Position numbers and translations under genes: made by a program. The notes below the pieces were generated by a model, which ran no database searches, was not told where the DNA came from, and worked only from the letters and a program-made list of their open reading frames with translations. This document shows positions 1 through 7,297 of a stretch of 16,582 nucleotides of DNA, piece by piece. How positions within the stretch are numbered: position 1 is the first letter of the stretch; each line of letters begins with the position of its first letter. Source of the stretch: an uncultured Lachnospiraceae bacterium (GTDB lineage Bacteria; Bacillota_A; Clostridia; Lachnospirales; Lachnospiraceae); the NCBI GenBank assembly GCA_910587905.1, contig CAJUOF010000099.1, positions 1 through 16,582 on the forward strand, given 5' to 3'.

Positions 1-1306
1 ACTCATTATCCCCCGCCTGGTCCACCGGATAAACCGTGTGAGGCCGGTAGGTTCCGTCCTCGTCCTTCCCCCACTGGACGATCACCGGCAGCGCATCCTT
101 GTTTGCGCCATTCTCGTCCAGAGCCAGAACTCCGGTCTTGCCGCCCTGCACGGTCTCGATGGAAAGGCCCCGGATCGCCTCCGCAAGGGCCGCTCCGTCC
201 GTGGTCCCACAGGCCTCCAGGCCCTGGGCGATGATGTAGACGTGATTGAAGGTTCCGGCGCTGTGCTCGGACATGAAATATCCGTATTTTTCCTCAAACT
301 GACTGGCGACCTCCGAAAAATCTCCGGAGAAAGAGGTGGAATCCCAGTTCAGGGACGCAACGGACAGAACGCCGTCCACGGCATCTCCCAGCTCCTCCGC
401 AAAAGAAGGATACAAAAATCCCGCACCGCCGCCGAGAATCAGCGGATGATAGTCCATGGAGCTCATGGTGTTGAAGATCAGCTTCGCATCCTGGGTAAAG
501 GCGACGGGAAGGACCATCTCCGCACCGGAGGCCTTCAGGTTCGTGATCAGCGAGGAAACGTCGGAGCCGTTGGCCGGGAAGGACTCGTTGAACACCACCT
601 CGAGGCCCGCCGACTTTGCCAGCTCCAGGTTGCCCTGGGCCGTGGAAATGCCATAATCCGTGTCCTCATAGATGATTCCCACCTTCGTCACGCCATAGTC
701 ATATTCCTCGTTCAAATACTGAATGAACTCGATCTGGGTCTGCCCGAAGATGTTGGGCACCGGCTGGAAGGTGTAGCTGTATCCCTGTTCCGGAATGCTG
801 GCGGAAACACCATTCTGCACATAAGGGATCTCATTTTTCTCGAACACGCTTCCCATGGCGACCGTATACCCGGAACCGCCCGCGCCGACTGCGGCCACCA
901 TGTCCGGATTCTCGGAAATCACCCGCTCCGCAACCGCCTTGGCCTGAGCGGAATCAGACAACGTGTCACCGTTTACCAGCTCCAGCTTCGCCCCGCCCAG
1001 GGACTTGATGCCGCCGTTTTCATTGATCCAGTCCACCGCAAACTGTGCGCCGTCCCCGTCCAGAATGCCCGTGTCGGCATTGGCGCCGGAAAAGTTAAAG
1101 AAGGCGCCGATCTTGATGGTTTCCACCGATTCACCCGAAGCTTTGCCGGAGGTTTCCCCGTCCTTCTTTTCCTCTGCGGCCTCCGTCCCGGCCGTTTTCG
1201 TCTCGGGTTTCTTCGTCTCCTCCGGCTTATCCCCTCCGCAGCCGGCCAGGCAGACTGCCATCACCATGGCCATCGTCATCGCAGCAATTGTTCTTCGTTT
1301 CTTCAT
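1..1306 (-). CDS. ABC transporter substrate-binding lipoprotein, branched-chain amino acid (LivJ/LivK) type, 3' end cut by window edge
   Basis: The start is ATG at 1306 behind AGGAGAGG, and 435 codons run to the edge without a stop. The N-terminus is a lipoprotein signal: positive MKKRR, a hydrophobic stretch, and lipobox LAGC with the lipidated cysteine at residue 23. A charged, low-complexity linker (about 24-62) precedes a type I periplasmic-binding fold (Peripla_BP_6) that begins IKIGAFFNFSGA. Family blocks include a GDTLSDSAQA-like stretch, VAAVGAGGSG and IIYEDTDYG. It should sit outside the membrane and deliver ligand to a LivHMGF-type permease, which would lie left of the window. It starts 54 bp after crotonase A with no clear terminator between, so it is probably the fourth gene of that operon. 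Family members bind amino acids, but relatives bind aromatic and other carboxylic acids; given the acyl-CoA neighbours, an organic acid ligand is my inference. Nearly the full family length is present, so few codons are missing. Confidence 0.9.
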   Translation of the reverse strand, partial: MKKRRTIAAMTMAMVMAVCLAGCGGDKPEETKKPETKTAGTEAAEEKKDGETSGKASGESVETIKIGAFFNFSGANADTGILDGDGAQFAVDWINENGGIKSLGGAKLELVNGDTLSDSAQAKAVAERVISENPDMVAAVGAGGSGYTVAMGSVFEKNEIPYVQNGVSASIPEQGYSYTFQPVPNIFGQTQIEFIQYLNEEYDYGVTKVGIIYEDTDYGISTAQGNLELAKSAGLEVVFNESFPANGSDVSSLITNLKASGAEMVLPVAFTQDAKLIFNTMSSMDYHPLILGGGAGFLYPSFAEELGDAVDGVLSVASLNWDSTSFSGDFSEVASQFEEKYGYFMSEHSAGTFNHVYIIAQGLEACGTTDGAALAEAIRGLSIETVQGGKTGVLALDENGANKDALPVIVQWGKDEDGTYRPHTVYPVDQAGDNE

Positions 1307-1360
1307 AGTACCTCTCCTTTCGTGACTTCACTTTATGACATCATCCCCAAGGGTTTTGGG

Positions 1361-2128
1361 TCAATCCGGAAAAACCGCCGTTCTCTTTTCATAAAACGCC
1401 TGAAGACATTCTTTCTTTTCATCCGTTTCCAGAAGCTTGCGCGTATAGGCGGTCTCCATCCGGAAAAATTCTTCGGACCGGCGATTATATTCCTTTTTCA
1501 CACATTCTTTATATGATTTCACGGTTCTGGGCGGCTGGCCCGCAACCTTTCCGGCGATCTCAAGGGTCTTCTGTTCCAGTTCCTCCGCATTTGTCACCAG
1601 GTTCACCGCCCCATGGTTCCATAATTCTTTTGCGCTCACCCGATTCCCGGTCAGACACATGTAATGAACCAGTTTTTCCGGAAGGTCGTTCATGGCGAAG
1701 CTCATGCCCGCCACGATTCCCAGAGAAATTTCCGGAAGGGCAAACCACGCCTTCTCCCCTGCGACCACCAGGTCACAGGCCAGGGCGATCAGCATTCCGG
1801 AACCGATTGCATAGCCCTGAACCATTGCAATAACCGGAATTTTGCAGTTCTTCACGGCCATGACCGCAGAGCCCACCACTTCCTGATACGCAAAATGGTT
1901 TTCCCTTGTGTGGGCCGCAATTTCATCCACGTCGTTTCCGCCGATAAAGCCCTTCCCCTTCGTTCTCAAGACCACGCACCGGACGCCTTTCTCATTCGAA
2001 ATCTCCTCAAAAACCTTTGCCATTTCCCCGTATGCCTCTCCGTTCATCGCATTGACGGGCGTCCTCTCGTAAATGACCTGCGCAATCCTGTTTTCAATTT
2101 TGCAAGTAAAAAATTTGTATTCTTTCAC
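1361..2128 (-). CDS. Crotonase-fold enoyl-CoA hydratase/isomerase family protein A (atypical active site)
   Basis: 255 aa, normal length for the crotonase superfamily. The start is GTG at 2128, 23 bp after the stop of crotonase B; no ATG fits the family N-terminus, because residue 28 already lies in the NAMNG block. Oxyanion-hole regions are seen at GKGFIGGND (58-66) and GYAIGSG (105-111). The second catalytic glutamate of rat enoyl-CoA hydratase (Glu164) is kept as E133 in FALPEISLG. The first (Glu144, in the GGGCELA block) aligns to L113 in GSGMLIALACD, so the two-glutamate hydration machinery is incomplete. Other family members with one acid act as isomerases, decarboxylases or hydrolases. 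It resembles crotonase B in many blocks (GKGF..GND, VQGYA.G.G, FALPEISL), which suggests an old duplication. The substrate is probably an acyl-CoA made by the ligase or transferases nearby; the exact reaction cannot be read from sequence. Confidence 0.88.
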   Translation of the reverse strand: MKEYKFFTCKIENRIAQVIYERTPVNAMNGEAYGEMAKVFEEISNEKGVRCVVLRTKGKGFIGGNDVDEIAAHTRENHFAYQEVVGSAVMAVKNCKIPVIAMVQGYAIGSGMLIALACDLVVAGEKAWFALPEISLGIVAGMSFAMNDLPEKLVHYMCLTGNRVSAKELWNHGAVNLVTNAEELEQKTLEIAGKVAGQPPRTVKSYKECVKKEYNRRSEEFFRMETAYTRKLLETDEKKECLQAFYEKRTAVFPD

Positions 2129-2151
2129 AGGACCCAGCCTTTCTCTTCTCC

Positions 2152-2931
2152 TTATGTCTGCCTCCCGTAGTCAGGCTCTCTCTTTTCCAGAAACGCATTC
2201 ACGGCCTCCGCCTTTTCCGGCAGTCCGAACAGCCTTCCCGTGTAGGCGTCCTCCAGCTTGAATTTTCTCCGGTGCTCATGATTACAGTGTTGGTTGATTA
2301 ACTCCTTCATATACATGACCGCATGGGGCGGCAGCCCCGCAATCCGTTCGGCCGTCTTCATGGCCTCTTCTTCCAGATCCTCTCTTTTTACCACCCTGCC
2401 GACCGCCCCGTACCGCAGCATTTCTTCCGCACGGAGAGGCAGCCCCGTCAGACAGGCATATCTGGCGGCCCCCTCCGGAAGCATCTTCAGCGCATATCCC
2501 ACGCCCGAGATCACGCAGAGAGAGATTTCCGGAAGGGCAAAATAAGCGTCATCGGCGGCGATCACGATATCGCAGCAGGCGGCAAAGACAAAGCCGGCCC
2601 CCAGGGCGTATCCCTGCACCGCCCCGATCACCGGATGCCTGCACTGGGCGATGCTCTCAAAGGCGTCGATCAGCTTCTGCTGGTACGCGGCATGGCTTTC
2701 CGGTCCATGGGTCTTCAGGTCACGGATGTCATTTCCCGCCATGAATCCCTTCCCCTCCGTCTTTAACACCACCGCACGCAGGTCCTCTCTGGCATCCATG
2801 TCGTGAAACAATTCCGCAAGGGTCTCATAATCCTCGCCGGTCAGGGCGTTCACCGGAGGGTTTGAAAAGGAGACTACGGCAATCCCCCGTTCCTCGGAAC
2901 AGGTGACACGTGTTTTCTTCTTTTCCCTCAC
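2152..2931 (-). CDS. Crotonase-fold enoyl-CoA hydratase/isomerase family protein B (atypical active site)
   Basis: I start this at GTG 2931, giving 259 aa. It lies one base after the maoC stop and has GGGGAGG six bases upstream. An ATG at 3009 is open in frame, but would add 26 residues inside maoC with no family resemblance. The oxyanion-hole segments are GKGFMAGND (60-68) and GYALGAG (107-113). The Glu144 position of classical enoyl-CoA hydratase is V115 (GAGFVFAACCD), while the Glu164 position is kept as E135 (FALPEISL). This is the same loss as in the next gene, crotonase A, so it looks like a property of the pair. The C-terminal PP.AV...KE block (LPPHAVMYMKE) is the usual crotonase helix. 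Tight coupling to maoC suggests the two act in sequence on the same CoA ester. A role as a plain enoyl-CoA hydratase is possible but not supported by the active site. Confidence 0.9.
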   Translation of the reverse strand: MREKKKTRVTCSEERGIAVVSFSNPPVNALTGEDYETLAELFHDMDAREDLRAVVLKTEGKGFMAGNDIRDLKTHGPESHAAYQQKLIDAFESIAQCRHPVIGAVQGYALGAGFVFAACCDIVIAADDAYFALPEISLCVISGVGYALKMLPEGAARYACLTGLPLRAEEMLRYGAVGRVVKREDLEEEAMKTAERIAGLPPHAVMYMKELINQHCNHEHRRKFKLEDAYTGRLFGLPEKAEAVNAFLEKREPDYGRQT

Positions 2932-2932
2932 G

Positions 2933-3382
2933 TCACACCTCCCCGCAGCACTTTCCGTCCGCTCCCGGTTCCGGCTCCCTTGCGAGTCTCGTAACCGCCT
3001 CCCCCTCAATCACCTTCAAACCATTCTGGTTAAAGCAGTCCGTCTGCATCAAAACTTTCCCTTTGCCCAGCTTTTCCTTGCAGGTGACAACCGCTTTGAT
3101 CGTGTCGCCCAGAAAAACAGGCGCCAGAAACTTTACACTCTGGGATATGTAAATGGATGTGGGAAACGCATTGGTGAGGGCCGTGGAAATCAGTCCTGAC
3201 ACAAGGGCCCCGTGTGCGATCCGCTGTCCAAACTGGCTTTTTCTCGCAAATTCGTCGCTGACATGCATGGGATTGCAGTCGCCGGAAACAGCGGAAAAAA
3301 GCAAAACGTCTGCCACGGTGATGGTCTTCTCAAACGAATTCGAATCCCCGATTTGCAGCTTGCTGTAAACAAATGACGGCAT
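2933..3382 (-). CDS. MaoC-like hot-dog (R)-specific enoyl-CoA hydratase
   Basis: 149 aa from ATG 3382, chosen because GGAGGGAG stands five bases upstream. The ORF extends to an ATG at 3454, but that start lies inside the leader hairpin region and adds unrelated residues. The family hydratase-2 signature is present as SGDCNPMH (33-40), with the catalytic Asp35 and His40 of PhaJ-type hydratases, followed by FARKSQFGQRIAHG. The hot-dog sheet continues through KFLAPVFLGDTIKA (84-97). Such enzymes add water to trans-2-enoyl-CoA to give (R)-3-hydroxyacyl-CoA, or do the reverse, in the cytosol. It is the first gene of the unit maoC, crotonase B, crotonase A, lipoprotein. The C-terminal tail (about 135-149) is short, charged, and has paired cysteines C145 and C146 of unknown meaning. 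A few MaoC relatives are dehydratases of special acids, so the direction of catalysis is open. Confidence 0.9.
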   Translation of the reverse strand: MPSFVYSKLQIGDSNSFEKTITVADVLLFSAVSGDCNPMHVSDEFARKSQFGQRIAHGALVSGLISTALTNAFPTSIYISQSVKFLAPVFLGDTIKAVVTCKEKLGKGKVLMQTDCFNQNGLKVIEGEAVTRLAREPEPGADGKCCGEV

Positions 3383-3424
3383 GTTACTCCCTCCTCTCAA
3401 AATCCTCAAGCGATTTTCCGTCTT

Positions 3425-3446
3425 CCGGGATCGCCTTTGATCCCGG
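3425..3446 (-). promoter_or_regulatory. Hairpin in the maoC mRNA leader
   Basis: CCGGGATC (3425-3432) and GATCCCGG (3439-3446) form a perfect 8-bp stem with a 6-base loop. It lies between the predicted transcription start and the maoC start codon. No U-run follows on the minus strand, so it is not a classical terminator; mRNA stabilisation is a guess. Confidence 0.5.
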
Positions 3447-3470
3447 TTGATCAATTGTTCTTAAAAAATT

Positions 3471-3490
3471 TGGAATAGAAATCGTTTTCA
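3471..3490 (-). promoter_or_regulatory. Operator A, cre/LacI-family-like palindrome at the maoC promoter
   Basis: Read on the minus strand, TGAAAACGATTTCTATTC lies 7 bases after the -10, so it covers the likely transcription start. With the preceding A it matches the published cre consensus WTGNAANCGNWNNCW at every position. The same 19 bases (GAATAGAAATCGTTTTCAT on the plus strand, 3473-3491) recur at 7298-7316. A protein bound here should block initiation. The binder could be CcpA or a pathway-specific LacI-family repressor; none is encoded in the window. Confidence 0.75.
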
Positions 3491-3497
3491 TGCATTT

Positions 3498-3526
3498 ATG
3501 ATACAATACTCGCCTCCGTTTGTAAA
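3498..3526 (-). promoter_or_regulatory. Sigma-A type promoter of the maoC operon
   Basis: On the minus strand TTTACA (3526-3521), a 17-base spacer and TATCAT (3503-3498) give a good vegetative promoter. Operator A begins 7 bases downstream of the -10. It should drive maoC, both crotonases and probably the lipoprotein. Confidence 0.7.
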
Positions 3527-3770
3527 TAGACATTCGCCACAATATTCCCGCCTGTTTTTTGTGTAATTTGTATAACTCTAACCATTTATTAACTTTCATT
3601 TTGTGCATATTATTCCCATTATTTTCTAGTACCGGTAACAAATTCACTGTTTCCATTTTCATTACCGGAAACACGAAATCGCTTTCTTGTTTTCAAAATA
3701 CAGCAAGAAACGAGGTTTCTTCCCCGTATGCAAAGATAAACATCCGCTTCCTTTCCGCCCATGTGCGCCA
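3527..3770. other. AT-rich intergenic region with small inverted repeats and a degenerate operator
   Basis: No gene is supported here. The stretch is much more AT-rich than its surroundings. It holds CCGGTAA (3632-3638) with TTACCGG (3662-3668), the alternative pair TGTTTCC (3648-3654) with GGAAACA (3667-3673), and GAAATCGCTTTC (3675-3686), one base off the operator core found at the three promoters. Whether these act together is unknown. Confidence 0.5.
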
Positions 3771-3815
3771 AAAAAGAGAGAAGACGTCGGCGCACCATCC
3801 GTCTTCTCTCTTTTT
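3771..3815 (-). terminator. Intrinsic terminator after the family I CoA-transferase
   Basis: The arms 3771-3786 and 3800-3815 are perfect 16-base complements (AAAAAGAGAGAAGACG / CGTCTTCTCTCTTTTT) around a 13-base loop. Read on the minus strand it ends in a T-run and lies 33 bp past the stop of the CoA-transferase. It separates the ligase-transferase unit from the maoC unit. The A-run on the other arm means it could also stop plus-strand transcription. Confidence 0.85.
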
Positions 3816-3848
3816 CCAAAAGGAACCTTTGACGCAAAAGGCCCCGAA

Positions 3849-5426
3849 TTACCGAAGCATCCCTTTCAGTCCGAAAGGCCCGTCCTGTCGGTAGATCACG
3901 GGATCGATGGTTTTCAGATTCTCGCTGATCAGGGGCTTAAATTCCATCAGGTCGAGGATTTGCGTCTGAAGATCGATGCCTTTTGCGATTTCCGTCAGCA
4001 AAAGCCCGTTCTCCGTCAGCTCGAAAACAGCCCGTTCCGTGACATAATGCATGTTCTGTCCCTTTTTCCTGGCGATCAGGCCATTGTAGGAGACCTGCTG
4101 GAGCCGGTTCACGAACTTGATGAGCGCCCCCTCCTTCAAAATGGTCACCTTCCCGCCCTCGAAAGAGCATTCCAGCCCTTTCCCGGTGAAGGTGGAACAG
4201 AACACCACATGTTTCGCATTGGTCGTGATGTCGATGAAGCCGCCGGCCCCCGTCGGATTGGGGCCCAGCCTGGTGGCGTTCACGCTTCCGTCCTCGTCCA
4301 CCTGCCCGGCCCCCATGAAGGTGACGTCCACACCCTGGCCGTTGTAGAAGTCGAACTGGTCGTCATGGCGGACCAGGGCAAAGTTGTTTTTGGCGATGCC
4401 AAAGTCAATCCCCCCCATGGGCACGCCCCCGTAGACACCGGACTCCACGGTGATGGTCACCTCGTCCGAGATCCCTTCCTCCGCAATGATCGGCCCCACC
4501 ACGTCGTTGGGAATCCCCGTCCCCACGTTCAGGATGTCGTTCTTCCCAAGCTCCATCATCGCCCTGCGCCCAATCACCTTGCGGACCGTCAGGGGAAGGG
4601 TCTCGTCCGCCTCCTCCGGCGTCCGGATGTCGCCGCAGTATGCCGGATGGAAGGCGAAGCTGTGAGTCTGCCTGTGGTCCGCCTCCGGCTCGGGACAGAT
4701 CACGGCCGCATCGATGAACACTCCCGGGATTGTCACCTGCTTGCAGTGGATGCTCCCCGCCTTCACCTTGTACTTCGCCTGGGCGATCACCTTTCCCCCG
4801 AATTTCCGGCAGGCCATGACCGCGGAGAACACCTCCAGGCTCATGGCCTCCTCCTCCGTGGACAGATTGCCGTTCTCGTCGATCCTGGTCCCCCGGATGA
4901 TGCAGTAGTCCATGGGAATCGGCTGATAGCGGAGATACTCCTCCCCGCCGATCTCCACCACGTCGATCAAATCCGGCGCCTCCTTCGTCCGCTCGTTCAT
5001 CTTTCCGCCCTCGTTACGGGGATCGATGAAGGTCCCAAGCCCCACCTTGGTGATTTTCCCCGGTTCCCCTCCGGCCATGCTCCGGTAGAGCTGGGCGAAC
5101 TGTCCCTGGGGGAAATTATAGGCAAGAAGCTTGTTCTCCGAAATCAGCTTCATGATTTTGGGCTGCAGTCCCCAATGGCCTCCGATAATCCTCCCCAGCA
5201 TCCCCTCATGGGCAAAGTGCTGGATTCCCCGGTCCCGGTCACTCTGCCCGCAAGAATGCATCAGCGTCAGGTTCCTGGGCTCCCCCGTCTCCAAAAACCG
5301 CTTTTCCAGCGCTTTCAAAATCGTCTCCGACGCCGATACCAGCGTCATTCCGATGGTTGCGATCGTCGTTCCGCTCTCAATCATTCCCGCAGCCTCTTCC
5401 CCGCTCATAAACACCGGCTTTCTCAT
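3849..5426 (-). CDS. Fused family I acyl-CoA:acetate/3-ketoacid CoA-transferase (YdiF/AtoDA type)
   Basis: 525 aa, close to E. coli YdiF and propionate CoA-transferases, in which the two subunits of AtoD/AtoA type enzymes are joined. The first half (about 1-280) has the CoA-binding Rossmann-like part. The second half carries the NVGTGIPNDV block (300-309) and the active-site glutamate E328 in TVESGVYGG, which forms the glutamyl-CoA thioester in this family. It moves CoA between an acyl-CoA (often acetyl-CoA) and a free acid in the cytosol without spending ATP. Its ATG at 5426 overlaps the stop of the upstream ligase as ATGA, so translation is probably coupled. Having a ligase and a transferase in one operon suggests that the ligase primes the first CoA ester and the transferase then exchanges product for new substrate; this is inference. 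The real substrate is not readable. Glutaconate- or propionate-type specificity are alternatives. Confidence 0.93.
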   Translation of the reverse strand: MRKPVFMSGEEAAGMIESGTTIATIGMTLVSASETILKALEKRFLETGEPRNLTLMHSCGQSDRDRGIQHFAHEGMLGRIIGGHWGLQPKIMKLISENKLLAYNFPQGQFAQLYRSMAGGEPGKITKVGLGTFIDPRNEGGKMNERTKEAPDLIDVVEIGGEEYLRYQPIPMDYCIIRGTRIDENGNLSTEEEAMSLEVFSAVMACRKFGGKVIAQAKYKVKAGSIHCKQVTIPGVFIDAAVICPEPEADHRQTHSFAFHPAYCGDIRTPEEADETLPLTVRKVIGRRAMMELGKNDILNVGTGIPNDVVGPIIAEEGISDEVTITVESGVYGGVPMGGIDFGIAKNNFALVRHDDQFDFYNGQGVDVTFMGAGQVDEDGSVNATRLGPNPTGAGGFIDITTNAKHVVFCSTFTGKGLECSFEGGKVTILKEGALIKFVNRLQQVSYNGLIARKKGQNMHYVTERAVFELTENGLLLTEIAKGIDLQTQILDLMEFKPLISENLKTIDPVIYRQDGPFGLKGMLR

Positions 5427-7054
5427 AAATTCTCTTCCTCCTTTTGATTTCTGAACAGTTCCCTGATCCGTTTTTTATCAATCTTTCCGTTGGGCGTTTC
5501 CGGCAGGTGGTCGACAAACAGGACCCTCTTCGGTATTTTGTATTTGGCAATCCGTTCATAGAGAAGCTCCTGGATGTCCCCTTCCGTCAGGGACGCCCCC
5601 TCCCGGCATTTCACCACCGCCGCCGCCGACTCCCCGTACAGCTCGTCGGGAATCCCCACCACGGCGGCCTCCTCGATTTCCGGAAATAAATACAATTCGT
5701 TTTCCACGTCATAACTGCAGATCTTTTCTCCGCCCCGGTTGATGATGTCTTTTTTCCTGTCCACCAGGAAAATGTAGCCTTCCTCGTTGAAATATCCCAG
5801 ATCTCCCGTCGCCAGCCATCCGTCTTCACTGAGGGTTTCGGTTTTCATTTTATAGTATTCCTTCAACACCACGCTTCCCTTGACCTGGATTTCCCCCGTC
5901 TCCCCGGGAGGAAGCTCCCTCCCCTCCTCGTCCGTCACCCGGAACACCGTTCCCGGAATCGGAAGCCCGGAAGAGCCGATGTAGGGACTCTCTGCGGCGT
6001 CCCCGGGAAAAATCGTGGCCGGGGACGAGGTCTCCGTCAACCCGTAAACCGTATGAAAATCCATTCCCGGAAGCCATCTGTGGAGCATCCGGATCTTTTC
6101 TTTCGGCATGTTGCTGCTTCCGCAGGCGAAGGCCCGGAGGGACGGAAGCTCGGGAAAGTTCTCCTGTTCGCCAAGCAGCATGGAAAACACCGTCGGTGCG
6201 CCGTGAAGAAAGGTGATCCGGTTCTCTCTCACACATTCCAGCACCCGGCCGGCATTGAAGATCCGGTGAAGGTAAACCGTCCCCCCGAGACACAGAAACA
6301 CTCCGAGAATCGCAATCAGCCCCGTCACGTGATAAATCGGAACCGCAATGATGCTGCTGTCCTCCGGCGTAAGCCTCAAAAGCTCTATGTAAGTCTCAAC
6401 CGCATGCATGATGTTGAAATTGCTAAGGACCGCCCCCTTGCTTTTTGACGTGGTCCCGGAGGTGAAGATTAAAACCGCCTCCCCGTCCGCAGACGCTCTG
6501 CACGGCACCGGGCGAGCGGGCCTTTCAAAATCCCGCAGGAGGTATGCGAACCCGTACCTCCCCGGCCCGCTTTTCACCTCCAGCACGCCGGTTCCCCTCT
6601 CCCGAACGGGTTCCATCCAGCCGGCAAACCTTTCCTCGCAGATGACCAGCCTGCAGTCCGCCTTTTCCAAAAGGGCCAGAATCTCCTTCTGTTTAAATTT
6701 GCTCGGGAGAGGCTGCACCATGGCTCCCAGCTTGTTGAGGGCCAAAAAGGCGACACAAAACTCCCGGCAGTTGAACATGAGGAGGGCCACGTGGTCGCCC
6801 GGACGCACCTGCATCCCCACGGACAGATAATCCGCCAGTTCATCCACCAACTCCATAAAGCTGCCAAAGGTCAGTCTCGTCCCGTCGTCGTCCACGATAC
6901 AGGTTTTCTCCCAAAATCCGGACGCCGTCTTTTTCACGGCCCCGTACAGATGGTCTGGAAGGCCTCGGTACGTCCTGTCCCGCCTTCCGTTTCCCTCCCG
7001 CTCCTCCAAAACAAGCTTTCTCTCCCGCTTCCACAAGTCTTCCCCTTGATACAT
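5423..7054 (-). CDS. AMP-forming acyl-CoA ligase (ANL superfamily, CaiC-like)
   Basis: 543 aa from ATG 7054, preceded by a GGAAGGGAAG ribosome site. All main adenylate-forming motifs are in order: phosphate loop TSGTTSKSKG (198-207), YGLTETSS (337-344), ATGDLG (415-420), the hinge DRKKDIINRGGEK (432-444), and the catalytic lysine K524 in PNGKIDKKRI. The usual GxPKG of the loop is SKSKG here, which still fits the family pattern. The enzyme should activate a carboxylic acid with ATP to an acyl-AMP and then to a CoA thioester in the cytosol. It is first in its transcription unit, behind a promoter and operator B, and coupled to the family I CoA-transferase. Pairing with a CaiB-type transferase across the divergent promoter recalls carnitine (CaiB/CaiC) and bile-acid (BaiB/BaiF) systems, but no other diagnostic gene of either pathway is here, so no substrate is assigned. 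Confidence 0.93.
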   Translation of the reverse strand: MYQGEDLWKRERKLVLEEREGNGRRDRTYRGLPDHLYGAVKKTASGFWEKTCIVDDDGTRLTFGSFMELVDELADYLSVGMQVRPGDHVALLMFNCREFCVAFLALNKLGAMVQPLPSKFKQKEILALLEKADCRLVICEERFAGWMEPVRERGTGVLEVKSGPGRYGFAYLLRDFERPARPVPCRASADGEAVLIFTSGTTSKSKGAVLSNFNIMHAVETYIELLRLTPEDSSIIAVPIYHVTGLIAILGVFLCLGGTVYLHRIFNAGRVLECVRENRITFLHGAPTVFSMLLGEQENFPELPSLRAFACGSSNMPKEKIRMLHRWLPGMDFHTVYGLTETSSPATIFPGDAAESPYIGSSGLPIPGTVFRVTDEEGRELPPGETGEIQVKGSVVLKEYYKMKTETLSEDGWLATGDLGYFNEEGYIFLVDRKKDIINRGGEKICSYDVENELYLFPEIEEAAVVGIPDELYGESAAAVVKCREGASLTEGDIQELLYERIAKYKIPKRVLFVDHLPETPNGKIDKKRIRELFRNQKEEENL

Positions 7055-7108
7055 GGCTTCCCTTCCTTTCTTTTCCGAATGATCCCATTCTTTTTTGATA
7101 AAAGTATT

Positions 7109-7122
7109 TGAAAACGATTTCG
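7109..7122. promoter_or_regulatory. Operator B, cre/LacI-family-like palindrome in the ligase leader
   Basis: TGAAAACGATTTCG holds the 12-base core GAAAACGATTTC (7110-7121), identical to the core of operators A and C on the other strand. It lies about 30 bases downstream of the ligase -10, where a bound repressor would act as a roadblock. It differs from the cre consensus only in the last base. Confidence 0.68.
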
Positions 7123-7151
7123 CTTTTCCTCACGGAAAACCTCTATTCTTT

Positions 7152-7180
7152 ATCTTATTACAGTTATCGCCGACTGTCAA
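7152..7180 (-). promoter_or_regulatory. Sigma-A type promoter of the ligase/CoA-transferase operon
   Basis: On the minus strand TTGACA (7180-7175), a 17-base spacer and TAAGAT (7157-7152) stand about 100 bp before the ligase start codon. The 314-bp divergent region 7055-7368 holds this promoter, the opposite promoter at 7266-7295, operators B and C, and no gene. Confidence 0.7.
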
Positions 7181-7265
7181 TTGTGCATTATCTTAAAAAA
7201 ATTGCATGATAAACCGTCAATTTGCCTTTTTTTCCTCTTGATCCTCGTTTTATCTTCATTTTCAG

Positions 7266-7295
7266 TTGACAAACCCTTTTATCCTGTGGTAACAT
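7266..7295 (+). promoter_or_regulatory. Sigma-A type promoter of the CaiB-like gene
   Basis: TTGACA (7266-7271), an 18-base spacer and TAACAT (7290-7295) stand about 75 bp before the ATG at 7369. Operator C starts three bases after the -10. Confidence 0.72.
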
Positions 7296-7297
7296 TC

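Noticed and set aside
1307..1360. Terminator between crotonase A and the lipoprotein (CCCAA/TTGGG)
   Set aside because: The stem is only about five pairs and has no T-run; the gap more likely belongs to a continuous operon.
38..1516. Long plus-strand ORF of 492 codons
   Set aside because: It is antisense to the binding lipoprotein, which has a signal peptide, ribosome site and family motifs; long antisense frames are common with GC-rich third positions.
2932..3009. Upstream ATG for crotonase B
   Set aside because: It would overlap maoC by 77 bp; GTG 2931 has a strong ribosome site and fits the family N-terminus.
3687..5447. Plus-strand ORF of 586 codons
   Set aside because: Antisense to the family I CoA-transferase and running through its terminator; no domain resemblance.
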